Below are positions 13,481-26,428 of a stretch of 64,000 nt of DNA, in pieces. Source of the stretch: Quillaja saponaria (taxonomy: Eukaryota > Streptophyta > Magnoliopsida > Fabales > Quillajaceae). The notes beneath the pieces were generated by a model that worked only from the letters and a program-made list of their open reading frames with translations, had not been told where the DNA came from and searched no databases. The first letter of the stretch is position 1. Every line of letters starts with the position of its first letter. The stretch lies in contig CM055614.1 of assembly GCA_029379385.1 (NCBI GenBank), forward strand, positions 21,123,994 to 21,187,993, written 5' to 3'. A program made the position numbers and the translations under genes.

Positions 13481-15943
13481 GAGGGCAATTTTTTTTAAAA
13501 TTTCCAACCTAATCCTTTCCCATTACTCACTTTCCCCTTGATGTCCATTTAAGATCAGCATAAAGGAGAGATTCACCTCCTCCCCCCCACTCCATTCCTT
13601 TCAAATTTGTTACTATCCGACAAAACAGTTTCATCCCTTTTTCTTGCCAATAATTTTTCTAGTCTTTCACACCACATTCCTTATTGTTTATCTTCAGAAG
13701 AAAGGAGAAACTATTCCTAATTTCAGCCCATGAAATTAGTAATTCCAATCTCTTAGATTTGGTGATTTTGGATATTTTTCTACTCTAAATCTCATTTAGG
13801 TAAGTGGGTATTCTCCTGTTTTGTTGTATATTCCTTAATCATACATTCTAATAATTTTATTAATTTTTTCTTTTTCAAAGTTTTCATGCTAGTTTTTGAA
13901 GTTTATCTTGAAAATTAATTTAGGGATTTAGTTTTATAACACTTGAGAAGTTTATTTGAATCTAATTTTGACTATAAAATTATTTAATTAAGATGACTAG
14001 ATTTTACTATTTCTAAATAATGTGATTAATAATTTTGTTAGTTTAGCTTTAATGACTATATTAGAGAAATTGAGTTGTAAGGTAAGAACAAGAGGCCTCT
14101 TATTTTGATAATTTTTGGGAACTTTGAATACTCTTTACATGTTGGTTCTAACTTAGATAAATTGGTATTTTTCATTTGGACTTACTAGAATAGTAGTAGA
14201 AATTCTTAAGTCTCTTGAAATGAGAAGTCAGTTAGTTATCTAGTTTGGTGTAGAAACTCTAGAGGTAAAGTTTGGTACCTAGGATTATTTTTAAGTACTT
14301 GTTTGTAAATTATACTTGTCATTTTTATTTTATAATTAGTTGGGCATTTGATTTTGTTGATATCATTTTAGGTTCTTCAAAGACTTCCCATAGAACCATA
14401 TGATCGTTGGTTTAGCAGTGATTTGTGAGTCGATAATGCTCACTATAACATTTTTCCTTACCTTCTACAAATATCATACACCTCTATTTTCTATAGATTA
14501 GTTATATGGTTTTCCTAAAGTGTTCAACAAATTATTAAATAATTAAATGTTGAGATTTCAAACTTACCTATGAATATATGTTTATGCAACTTATTTTATC
14601 TTCTTTTGTAAAGATTAGGAAATTGTGGGACAACCTTTTCAACTTATTTCTTTTTCATTTAAAGAGTGTAATGAAAATATGAGTTGATTTGTTGGTTAGC
14701 ATGACATGTTAATTGACACTTTTGACATTTGGAATTGGTTATAACTTATAAGGCTCACTTGTGCAATTGAGTGACTTGTAAATGATGCAAATTTGTTTTG
14801 TTGAGTATATCTATATGGATTATGTTACGAGTATTGGGTATTTATTCATGGATGTTTGAATTTGATTTAGATATTGATGGTTATAACTTATAAGACTCAC
14901 TTTGTGCAATTGAGTGGCTTGTAAATGATGCAAATTTGTTTTGTTGAGTATATCTATATGGATTATGTTACGAGTATTGGGTATTTATTCATGGATGTTT
15001 GAATTTGATTTAGATATTGAGAATTTGTGTTGTTGGGAAATGCCATGGATGTTGAAAATTTTATTGGATATGTTTTGTTCTTTTTGGATGAAATCTTGTT
15101 AGAATTATAATACCGTAGCTAACAATGATGATGTTATCCTTAGTGCACCTTGGTTCAACCCCAGCTAACAGTGGTGTTGTTAGCCTCGTGTTAGGCCAAA
15201 CAAGCTGATTGTGTTTAGGCCATATAAAATGACATGGATTTGGAAGTCTAGTTAACATGAATGATGCTGACTTTTGAGTTTAGATTCATTGGTTTGTTAT
15301 AACATTTTATCTTAGAATCATCGATTTTTCTTTATGCTATAATTTTCTCTCTAAATTTCAAGAATTAGAAGACTATTCTTTTCAAACCATTGTCTTATTT
15401 ATATACTTGTGGCTAGACTTTAAATGATATGAAACTAGTTTCTTTTACCTTAAAACATTTTAATCATACTTTCTTTATAATAGCATCTTGTTAGTATGTC
15501 ATATTCAGTTCTTTAAAATATTTTTCCCTTCATAAAATCTAGTGCCTTATGCTCGTCTCACTTCTATTGTGGTATGCGTTATCTTTTCATTGGGTCAATG
15601 CCTTATTATTGTGGTTAATTATTTCTATCAGATTATTGATTATCTTGAAACCAATTCTTATAGCTTGGAAGAAGCTACTCTGTTATGGATTTGGAAGGTA
15701 CGGCTTGTTCTAATCATGTCCACACTATTTTGTATTTTAAATTTGTTTTTAGACTTTTATAAACAACTAATTAGTTCTGCAGTGCATTTGGACTTGTTGT
15801 AACTTGAATTAAATTGAATGTTGTATCTCATTTGCTTTTAAATGTACTTTAGGTATTATGTTTAGAGTCTAGTTGAGATTTAGATATGCCTTCTTGCTTT
15901 TCATGTTTACCTTCACTGATTATGGTCTTGGTTAGGTCGTGAC
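13481..15943 (+). mobile_element. LTR-like repeat of related family (copy C)
   Basis: The block ends with GGTTAGGTCGTGACA at 15929-15943, almost the same terminus as copy A but in the opposite orientation. It has no coding capacity; the ORF at 15542-15802 has no recognisable product. No TGGTATCAGAG-type primer site follows. The internal sequence has a tandem duplication (14737-15020). The start coordinate is a guess. Confidence 0.4.
14737..15020. repeat. Tandem duplication, about 142 bp x 2
   Basis: The unit beginning GGTTATAACTTATAAG occurs at 14737 and again at 14879. The two copies differ by only a few bases and one inserted T, so the duplication is young compared with the surrounding repeat. 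Confidence 0.95.
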
Positions 15944-16174
15944 ATGAACAAATATGTAAGGAATTCTAAGTGCACAACCACATGCTTCAATTGACTAACA
16001 AGGCATATGAATAAAGATAATGAGCAAGAGAAAATAACAACACCAAATTTATGTGGAAAACCCTATAAAGTTGAGAGAAATGCCATGAAACAAACTTTGA
16101 TAAATCTTCCACTATAATAATAGTAAGGATACAAACTGATCATCTCTAGATATTACTAGAGATATACAAACATC
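15944..16174. other. Repetitive spacer
   Basis: Contains TTATGTGGAAAACCC, a phrase I recognise from dispersed plant repeats, followed by ATCTTCCACTATAATAA. No gene. Confidence 0.4.
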
Positions 16175-16470
16175 CACTACTAGAAAAAGATAGTTTAACG
16201 ATGCACTACGTCTTTCGCTATTCCCTTGCCAAGCGCACTAGCTAGAGATTTGCGAGGCAGATCACCCCACGCTATATCTTGGTCGCCAATAATGAGGAAC
16301 TGATTACTTCCTCAACAACGTCTCGCTAAATATAGTGATCGCTTCCTTCTCTTCGCTAAACCCTTGCTAGATGACAATGAGGCACATCAGTCACAAAATT
16401 GTTGAGGAGTAATACTCCTCACTGATTTCTAGCCTAGTTTCGTTAAATCCCTGGCCAAACCTCACAAATA
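16175..16470 (+). mobile_element. CACTA (EnSpm) transposon 5' terminus
   Basis: The block starts CACTACTAGAAAAAG, the terminal inverted repeat of plant CACTA elements. About 280 bp follow with recurring CTTGCC, GCTAAA and GCGAGG-like subterminal motifs in both orientations. I found no matching CTAGTAGTG end downstream, so the 3' end is lost, outside my detection, or separated by rearrangement. Confidence 0.65.
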
Positions 16471-18849
16471 AAGAAAAAGGAAAAAAGAATAGGCGATCTT
16501 CATCATGTTAGATATAACTTTGATTTATAAACCTTCCTTTAATTCCATCTTTTACTCACCTAGAACCAGCTACAACCCAAACAGGGGAATAAAGCATTGT
16601 CTTCGTCCACTTCAATAACTAGAGCTCCAGCTACCCAAATGAACTCATCAAGGGCATAAAAAAACCTTTTAATATTCTTAAAGAAACATTTATTCTTCAG
16701 CCCTTAGCTCCTGATTATGCTTCTGAGACTCTTAGATCCTTGATGCAAGCTATCAGGTACATGAATCAATTCAGTAGACCTACTATTAACTTCTAAGGTC
16801 TCCCTAGAAGTCCCTAAGCATAATCAGTCCTTGAAACTTTTTAGACATGTCCCCAAATTTGTTAGGAACAATTTATCTTCAAAATCTTGGATAAATTCTC
16901 CCTCTAAATAAAAGAAAAGCAGTATGGGCTGATTGAGGCTAAATGTATTCCAAAATAACACTAGCTAAGGTAAAACAATCCTAATTTCTTCCAATTTGTA
17001 TGCAACTCTTTCCTTTCTTCGAAAATACTCCCAAAGGCCTAAGCTTAAACTTTCCTTCTACAGTTCTTGAGCTAGATCTACCAAGAAACCTTGTCAAACC
17101 CTAAAGTTCACTCACGGGTTCAAGCTACATATTGTGAACTCTAGCTTGCCTAACTCTCCAACCTTCATCTTCATACCTTTAGCAGTATTTTTATGGTTTA
17201 TGATTTTCCAAACTCATTCTATAACCTGCACATATAGACCCTCCCATTCAACTCAACCTTCTTTTTCTCCTCTATAGCTCTCTATTTCTCTCTCTCATAC
17301 ACACGGCTTCCAACATAGAAAGTTAAGAAGTGCTTATTCTCTGCCTTTTACCCTCTCTCAGTTTCTAAGTATAATGGGAAGTGTGTGAAGGATGCTTTAG
17401 CAATTCCCTAGTTTATTACTCCTCAAAAGGTACCCTTGTCTACCTTGAAATTCCACATTGTCTCCCCTTAACTGGTGCATATGCAACTAAGAGTTGAATG
17501 TGAACTGACCAGTCCCACTACCCTTTATTCCCCCACAAATATTTGTTCTAAGATCTGATTATATGAGGGGTGGCCTTAGTGCCATAACTAAATTTTTAGG
17601 GTCACAGCCTATTAAATATGAGTAGTTTGTAGTTTACTTAAGTACCCTTATTTAATTTTTCTCTTGCTTACTTATTTTTTCATTAATTGCTATTTGGAAA
17701 TTATTCATCTCTCCTACTATAACTATTTGGTTCGATTGACATAGTTGTTATCGTCATTTATTACCTAATTTTGTGTCTCCTTACTTTTTTCTAGAGAGGA
17801 TGAACTTGAAAAAGATAAGGATACTTAGAAGTTTATTTCGATAAAGAAGACAGTTTTAAACATGTATAGAATTTCAGTAGGACTGTGAGAGAGATTGTGA
17901 AGAGAAAAAAAGTTATGTAGACAAAATAATATCCATAAAGACAAACTTAGGATAACATATCTTTTACACGACCAAAAATATTAGGAGTAAAAAGAATTTA
18001 TTTTAAAATCCAAATTTATACTCTGCTTTTGCCAAATCTCTGATGTGGAGGGCGGAGTTCAAAAAAATTAAGGGAATGTGAGGAAGAAAGATAATTAAAA
18101 GGACTTTTACATGAAGGTAGAATAATGGTTTGAATTATTTTTAATTTTGTGAATTAAATTTTATTTTATTTTTGTGTGCAAAGATTTATGCTCTTGATTT
18201 AATTTAGTCTTATCAAGTTCATTCCTTTCTTCTCTAAAATGGGTTTACTTAATTTTTGTTTAAATGTTTCTGAAAAATACTTCAAAAACACAATGATAAT
18301 TCATCTTGAAAATTTAATATATTAATTCATGATGAGATGCACGAAGCAGTGTATATCAATACAGAATTAAATGAGTCTTATCATTAATTAAGAGAGATGA
18401 AAATTTTTGAATAAGGTAATTTAAGGTATAACATAAACAATCACATTTAATAAGATGTGGCCTTAAAGATTTTAATTGTGGCAATAAGTCCACCATTATA
18501 TGAGTGAGATATCCCTAATGAACTCTACATCCATTTAGTTCCATGTTTATGATTTTATAATTGCCCTAAACCAATACATTTTTGGCTATATATAAAAGGA
18601 TATTGGTGTCTATGATCACGACTCTAATTCTAGATACCCTATTATGCCTGACCTTTATTAATCTCATCTCTTGAACATTTTTATTCCTTTATACTCTACC
18701 TGGTTATATAAATATATATATACAAAGTCAAAGCCTCCTAATTATAGAATTTATCCTTAATGTAAGACCAAATATCATGTTAACCTCATTAGGCTATCGC
18801 AAGATACACAACATTTTAATTAAACTTTTTGACTCTTTGACCTTATATT
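16471..18849. other. No gene recognised; possible interior of the orphan CACTA element
   Basis: Moderately AT-rich sequence without long ORFs. Parts could be the interior of the CACTA element that starts at 16175 or unrelated intergenic DNA. No family assigned. Confidence 0.35.
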
Positions 18850-21800
18850 TTTTACTTATTCTTTCTTTGCTTTATTTTACTTGGCCGGGATTGCTTCTTC
18901 TTTTGGCCTTACTGTATTTCCTTTCTCTTTTATTTCTTGTTCTGTTTTGCTAATACCTCTCTATCTTTGGTTTCTCTTCACTTGGATGTACAACTTCCTT
19001 CTTGTTACTGTGTTCTTGCTTGTTGTTGTAGCTAAGCTTTTCCCTCCTTGTTTTTGTTTTACCATGCCTTGTGTGTCTCTTCCTTGCTAACTGACTAAGC
19101 CTTTGCAAACTACTTTAGGAGGTGTGACCTTGGCTGACTAAGCCTTTGCAAACTACTTCCTTTGCAAACTACTTTTGGTGTTGCAGCAGCTGTTGGGTTC
19201 TTAGGGTTGCAACAAACGACAACCATCTTGCTACCTTCCTCTAATTTTACTTCCACCTTGCTGTTTCCCTTTTTGTTTAGTCAAGCCAAGGTGAGCAGTA
19301 GCAGCTTGGTGGCATGAAAATGGCAGCAAGCCACAACCTTCTTCCTCTAGCCATGAGTTATCCCTGGTATAATGTTGGCAACCATCCTTAAAGGTGGCAG
19401 TAGTTTTAGTTGTTGGAAGCAAGGGCTTCACCAACAGCCGTCAAGGATTCCACCAATGGCAGCCTTGAACTACTATTCTAGCCATGTAATTCTCTTGCCC
19501 TCAAACAATCCATTTCCTTTCCTCCTTACTTGATAATAGTTAAATGTAGGGTTTGAGTAATGAGATACATAGGTGTAAGAATGAAAGCTTAAAAATGATT
19601 AAACATGGAAGTTTTTTAGTGAATTAATGTTAGTTATTTAGTTTAAGTTAGTTATATAGGATTTCCTTTTAGTAACTTCTATAATTGTATGTTGTTAAGA
19701 GCTTGGTTAGAGTGAAATTAGGAGAATGAATCAAGGCTAAGAATTTAAGAAATTGGTATGGAAGTTTAAAATTCAAGTTTCAGTTACTTTTACTAGTTAA
19801 ATTGAAGCCCAAGATTAATGGTTGAACTATAAGTTATATGAAATTGTATTGATGTTATGGGAATGTGTAAAAATATACATATATATGAATTTTAATAAAT
19901 TATGCTCTCAAGATGTTTGATAATATGTTTACAGGGAACTAGTTATAACTTTATGAGTAAGACTTGGTAGATTTAATTTTTGGAGGTTAGTTGCTATTGG
20001 AATTTGAATAAAAAGTTCATAAACAAGAGCAATGAATGGTTGGTTGATGTGGTGAGTTGAGGATTTTATAAAAGTAGGTAGTGAGTATGAATAAAGGATG
20101 TTTAGTGTAGTTAGAGTGATGGAAATGTGAGTTGAGTGGTAAATGAAGGGGAAACATGGGAAGACTTTAAAGGTTAGAGAAATCTTATATTTTGAGTGTT
20201 TTCTGGGACTGAATTAATTTAGAAGTTCTAATTAGAAAATGTAGCTTATTGTCTTGGAATGATATCTAAAACATTTGGTAACTTGATTCGAAGTATATTT
20301 ATCCTTAGAGATGTTAGACTACAACTAGGTTCGTGTAGGATTTTAGGTGAGCTCTAGTGAGTCCAGGGATCGTTAATGGGGGTTGTGGTTTGAATTAGCT
20401 TAGGACATCTGAATAATAATTGTTCCTAATATATTAAAGGATAAATCTAGAGTTTTACAGGTTTTAATTCCATATTATATATATTGTGGAGGTGTTGGAA
20501 GCCATGGTTATGATTTTTGAGTACTAATTGAACCTGTTTTGGTATGGATGGTTTTATAGGATTTTAAAGGATGATTTAGGAGTGGGGTGATTAAGATGAA
20601 TTTTTCTTCACATCTTAATAAACTAGACTAGAAAGTTTCATAATTTAATCTCAAAGTATGAGAATTTTATAAGCATTAGAATTAGGTTCTAACAACCAAA
20701 AATTGTGTATGCCATGTTTGTGTTTATACGAGGATTTAAGTAGATTCAAGACTAAGTTTAGGAGAAGTTTCTAAGTAAGAAATATATTTAATGTCTTAAA
20801 AATAATATTTGAACTTGATTTTGTTGAAATTGATTAGGTATGTAAGTTAAAATCAAATATATTTCCAAAGTCATTGTGAAAATGTCTAAGAGAGGTTAAC
20901 TGTAAATATATGCATAAAAGTTAGCATTTGTAGGTTTTCTTAATTAAAGGTTATAACTTATAAAATTAGCAAACTAAGCAATACTTAAAATTTTTAATTA
21001 CTGCTCCTGAACTTGTGATTGAGCCAATGACATGAGGCAACGCAAGAGGGAGTGAAGAGTAAAATTAGTAAATGGTGAGTGGTTAAATACTACCTTTTAG
21101 TTGCTCAATTAATATATGTATTTGTTATGTATATTTGAATACATATGTTTATATGAAAGCATAAGCATGTGTAGTGCTTAATTTGAATTATGTTTGAAGT
21201 GTAAAATTGTTTGTGGTTGATAAGGGCTAATAAAATTGATTTTTGTTTCTAAAATGATTTTTTATTTTTGAAATATAATTCGGGTGCACCTTGGATGTTC
21301 TATGATATTCTGATTTTGAGAAGTATTTTAAAATAATTGAGTACTTAACCCTCGATGGGATGGATTGTGTACAAAGAATAAATTTATGTTGTGCGGGTGC
21401 GAAACTGCTCGGTGAAGGGAGATCCTGTTATGTGAGGCTGAGTTGCTCTATTAAACCTTTGTTTGCTTTTAGTATTTTGATTGTTTTGTTTGAATTGTGA
21501 ATTCTAAACATTTTGATTTGTTGAGCAATGTTGCGTATTACGTAAATTGTGATTAATTGATTCTATTATGATTATACATATGTAAGTACATTACTGAACT
21601 AAGATATGAAATATATCTGCATGAGATTATTTAATTTAAATGTATTATTTATGCTTTGGGTAATACTAGTACCATTTGAGTACGTTTTTCCACTTAATGA
21701 GTTCGTAAGACTCATAACTCTCTCGTGGATGTTTTTTTTAGTAACAAGATTTCATGATACATCATCGCCAAGCTCGTGATTTGCCTATACCGCATGGCAA

Positions 21801-22214
21801 GTTATTTTTTCGGAATCTCATGACTTGAAGTCAATGATGAAAGTTCGCAGTCACACTAGAACTGTGGGGTGTTTGAATTTTGTGTTGTATAATAGTCTAG
21901 TTCTTTGTTATTTGTGACATGGTTGAAGCGGAGCTCCTATGTGTAAATTGTGATTATTGTAATCTGGTTGTATATATAGCTAGGTATACTTATTTATATT
22001 TTGAGGCATGTTCCATAATGTAAGGAACCTCTGCCGAAATTTTTAGTAGATTGTCATGTATTGTAGTAGTTAAACATTTGTTGTTAACTTGTTTTCTAAA
22101 TTCTACTTTTATTCTTTGGTTTAATCAAAAATCATATTTGTTTCTTTGTTTTGAAGTCACGGTCATAGAGGGTTGGTTATCACATCCTCCGACCAGTTAT
22201 GCCACTGTGAGAGA
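18850..22214 (+). mobile_element. Long LTR-like repeat, copy B (inverted relative to copy A)
   Basis: Collinear with the reverse complement of copy A from about 19540 onward, with the best matches at 20340-20460 and 21790-21960. It ends with CCAGTTATGCCACTGTGAG and then ATGTGACA. Short ORFs at 18881-19090 and 19231-19434 have no recognisable products. A small local duplication of GACTAAGCCTTTGCAAACTA lies near 19092-19160. The start coordinate is uncertain. Confidence 0.5.
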
Positions 22215-22865
22215 TGTGACAATCTGTAACAACGCATACTCATAAAATGTAGACGTAGATATAAGCTATTTGCGTTTTCAAAAACACAGTTGTTGATATG
22301 TTAAAATAATTTAAAATGCACACACTTAAACTTACAAAGTACATGTAAAAACTAATACATTTTGACGTCATATTATATGAACCTATCTACGTCTTTCTTT
22401 TACCATCTGCACCTGGTATGATAGACGTTGTTATCATGTATTGGAAGCAATCTCAGTGCAAGTTATCAAGGTTTGCTAGTAATTTTGTTGCATTTGTACT
22501 TTAGCAGATGTTGATATTTGAAATTGGCGTCATTTTCTGCCAAATTTATTTGCATATGCATTAAACTCATTTTACGTCTGTAGTACGACAGACACAACTA
22601 ATAATATATATATATATCTTCATTTTCTACTTCTGCCACTTAATGTATCTGCTTTTGTAATGATAGAAGCATAAATTTTGCCTAGTTTAAATCTCAGTCT
22701 GAGATCTCCTTTTCCTCATTCATCGTCTTTTCTCCATTTATGCTTTGCTATTATCCTACCACACCATTGCCCTCCCTGCCCTTGTTTGAATGTCCTTCGA
22801 TGTTGTCTGACCACTCTTTTCGGACTTCATATTTAAAGGAGCCGCAACGCACCTGCAAGTATGTT

Positions 22866-22869
22866 GTAT

Positions 22870-22901
<32 letters not shown>
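22866..22901. repeat. (TA)n microsatellite
   Basis: About 16 TA units within the CACTA 5' side. Confidence 0.9.
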
Positions 22902-22903
<2 letters not shown>

Positions 22904-23287
22904 TGTTTTGTATTGTTAGGTAGTTATATATATATAGATTTATATCGATTAGAAACTTTGTTGCTTAAATATAATATATTACTTACTCATAGAATAATAA
23001 ATTCATGTGTAGTTAGGTATAGATTAGTATATATGAGAGATGAGTGTTGGTATTATATTATTATATATAATTAAGGCAGGGGATGAATTGAAGTCATGGT
23101 GTAGAAGCGAAGCTTAGTATTAATGATTAAAAAATTAGGCAAAGACATAATTAACTAGTGCGTAGCTTGTCCAAACTCTTATATATTAATTAGATTTATA
23201 ATTTTTCAAATGTTAAGCTTTTTGTTAAATAAATCCTAATGAGTTTAATTAAGTCCAATTAATGATCCAAATGGAATATCATACTGG

Positions 23288-26221
23288 GATTGTGGAGTTT
23301 GCAGAAGCTAGACCATCAAATGTTGTTGAAAATGAAATACTACCTGATAGGAATTGAATGACAGAAATGATATTGGACTTAGCAGGCCCAAATTACAATT
23401 GGGACACAGAGAGTCCCAATTCAGAAGCTGCAAAGTTTTATGAGGTGTTCGTAATTACAAATGATCCACTATAGGTAGGGTGTGAATAAACCATTCTTTC
23501 AGTCGTGGCTCAATTGTTGAACTAGAAGCCAAAATTCAATTTATTGTGACACTTGCCTCATAAGGTATTGCAACACAAAAGACATGAGATGGCATAAGGA
23601 AGGTAAACAAGAAAAACATGACGTAATGATACATCTATCTGATGGGGAGGCGTGGAAGCACTTTGATGAAGTCCTTCCATCATGGTCACAAGAAATAAGA
23701 AATGTCAGACTTGAGTTCTCGACAAATGAATTCACTCTATTTAGTAATTTGAGATCTCAATATTCATGTTGGCCAATGTTTGTCACTCCTTATAACCTTC
23801 GACCAAGCACGTACATGAAACAATACAACATTTTCTTGACTTTGCTAATTCCTGATCCATTCTATCCTGACAAGAATTTTAATGTCTATCTTAATCTTTT
23901 AATAGATGAGTTGAAAATACTTTATAGATATGACATCTTGACTTTAAATAAGTATTTGAAGCAAAACTTTATTATGGGAGCTGCTTTTTTATAGATGATT
24001 CATGATTTTCCTGCTTACGGAATCACTTTTGGGTGGAATGCCTATAATAGACTATCATGTCCTATATGTATGGAACACACATAATCCTTTACATTAAAGA
24101 ATGGTAGAAAGCAATGTTAGTTTGATTTTCATCGTCAATTCTTACTTGGGAATCATTTGTTTCAAAAGTAAAAAAATAATTTTCGAAAGGACACCATTGA
24201 GAAAAGTACACCCCTCCTAGATTGTCAAGGGACAAGGTTTTTTCTAGAGTTAGATCATTTGATGTTTCAAAGTATAGAAGGGATCATAATTGGGTGAAGA
24301 TGAGTATATTCTTTGAGTTGCTGTATTGGTGTACCAACCTACAATGTCATAACTTCAACATTATATATATTGAGAAGAATGTGTTTGATAATATTTTCAA
24401 TATTGTCATGAACTTTAAAGGTAAAAACAAGGATAATCCACGAGAGCGTCAAGATTTGAAAGAGATATGGCATCGATTAGAATTGGAGTTGCATGAGGTT
24501 AATGAAAAATTCTTAAAGCCGAAATCAACCTACACTCTGAGCAAAGATGATAAGAGATTGGTTTGTGAATGGATCAAGAATGATATGAAGTTCCTTGATG
24601 GTTATGCTTCTAACTTGTCTCGTTGTGTAAACATGAAAGAATGCAAAGTTTATGTTATGAAGAGCCATGAATGTCATGTAGAGATTATTGGTAATTGCAT
24701 TTTGAGATTTCATTTCGAAGCCAATTTGGGATCTTATTAAATAACTTAGTCATTTCTTCTGTGATATTTGTGCAATGAAATTGAGTGTTCCCAAATGAAG
24801 AAACTTTAGTCAAATATATCTGTAACGCTTTGTAAGTTGGAAACTAAGTTAATACCTGATTTTTGGGATCCTATAGAACATTTGTCAATTTACTTGGTTT
24901 ATGAGGTAGAAGTTGGTGGCCCAGTGCAATATCGATAGATGCATCCTTTCAAAATGTAACTTTCAAATTTCTTGTATTGGTTATTCATTTTGATTACAAT
25001 TGCATATTAAATCATATATAACATTTATTAATGGGGTGATGCATAATCTGAAAAAAATATTCTATGACAAAGCATAAGTTAAGAGCTCAATTCTTGAGGC
25101 TTATATACTCGAAGAGACATCAAATTTTTGTAGCATTTACTTTGCAAGCAATGTGCATACAAAGATATAAGAAATAGGTTGAAATGATGATGACGATATT
25201 GATCCAACTAGGCGAGCATCTATATGTTCTTATCTTAGTAAAACTATTAGACGTACTCAGCCTAAAGTGTTAGAAGATTGCGAGTATAACAAAGTGGTGA
25301 TATATGTCCTTATTAACTGTGAAGAGATTGGATCTTTTGAGGAGTATGTTTCAAAAACTTTGCATTGACAACTTATCTTACCGTACATTTGTTTGTAGTC
25401 AATTTGATTCAATAATTAGAATTGATGATCCTAATATTACTAATGCATAACTGGAGAAACTCTGTGAAAGAAAATTTTCAAAATGGCTACGCCAACTAGT
25501 AAGAATTTCATCAATTATAATTAAATTTAATTTTATTTCATTAATGACATTTTTATTCTTACATTTGTCATTATTACGAAGGTAGCTATAGGTCAAATCG
25601 GTCTGGCTACTCTTACAATGGATACATCATAAATGGTTATAGGTTTCACATAGAACATTATGCTAAAAACAAAAATACAATGAATAGTGGTGTTTAGTGT
25701 GAAAGGAAGTTGATATGACGCATGTGATTATAATTTTTACGATATATTGGCCGATGTTATTTGGTTGGAGTATGGGGGTCCCAACAACAAAGTTGACCCT
25801 TATTTGTATTAGGTTTTCAAGCGACATAAGTATTTTATGCAAAATATCCGTTTAAGAAAATAGAAAGGCTTGATTGGTAAGTAATATATAGAAAGAAACT
25901 AAGGAACTTTTTTAATTTACCAATGAATGAAGATAATACTAAAAATGTGGTGTTGATGCTTTCAAACTTTGTTGAAGATCAAGAAACCTAATGTCTACCT
26001 CCTGTTACCCTTGAAGATGATGATAGTTTCTCTAAATCACTTCACGACAGAAATGTGATGGAAGAAGATAATCCAAATGAGTTTCTTCAATCAAAGAGCA
26101 AACAATGTGCAAGGGTAATTAATTAATAATGATTTTATTAATGACGATGATATCATCTTAGTTGATGAAGAAGACGATGATGAATAGGAAGAGTTGATTG
26201 ATGAAAATGATGAGAATTAGT
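23288..26221 (+). pseudogene. CACTA TNP2-type transposase, decayed
   Basis: TNP2 proteins catalyse excision and insertion of CACTA elements. Fragments in order: FYEVFVITNDPL at about 23437-23472; then, after an apparent internal deletion, an ORF at 23584-23994 beginning MRWHKEGK and containing DGEAWKHFDE, RNVRLEF, WPMFVTPYNL (Transposase_21 core); an in-frame TAG followed by HDFPAYG and CPICMEH; an ORF at 24222-24740 with HNFNIIYIEKNVFDNIF, KDDKRLVCEWIKN, DGYASNLSRCV, KSHECHV. Further fragments match the usual downstream DUF4218 (VYEVEVGGPVQYRWMHPF at about 24895-24955) and DUF4216 (NGYRFHIEHYAKN at about 25630-25670) order, ending in an acidic tail near 26160-26221. Many stops and frame changes: inactive. 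Confidence 0.85.
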
Positions 26222-26428
26222 TCTTTACCTGTATATATGCAAATATGTTCATATATAGTTCATATCTTAAGACAATGTTATTTACTAGCTAGTTTTGTTA
26301 TTCATTTTATAAATAACTAATATAATCATTTAACTTATTATTTCATATACATATATTCAATAATCATTCCTAGAGGTATGGATTATATTAATTTCATTTT
26401 CATTATGAGATTCTTAAATAGTATTTTT

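Noticed and set aside
15542..15802. 86-codon hydrophobic ORF
   Set aside because: Lies inside an LTR-like non-coding repeat and has no recognisable domain or conserved start.
18881..19090. 69-codon ORF resembling a small membrane protein
   Set aside because: T-rich low-complexity translation within LTR-like copy B; no conserved counterpart in copy A.
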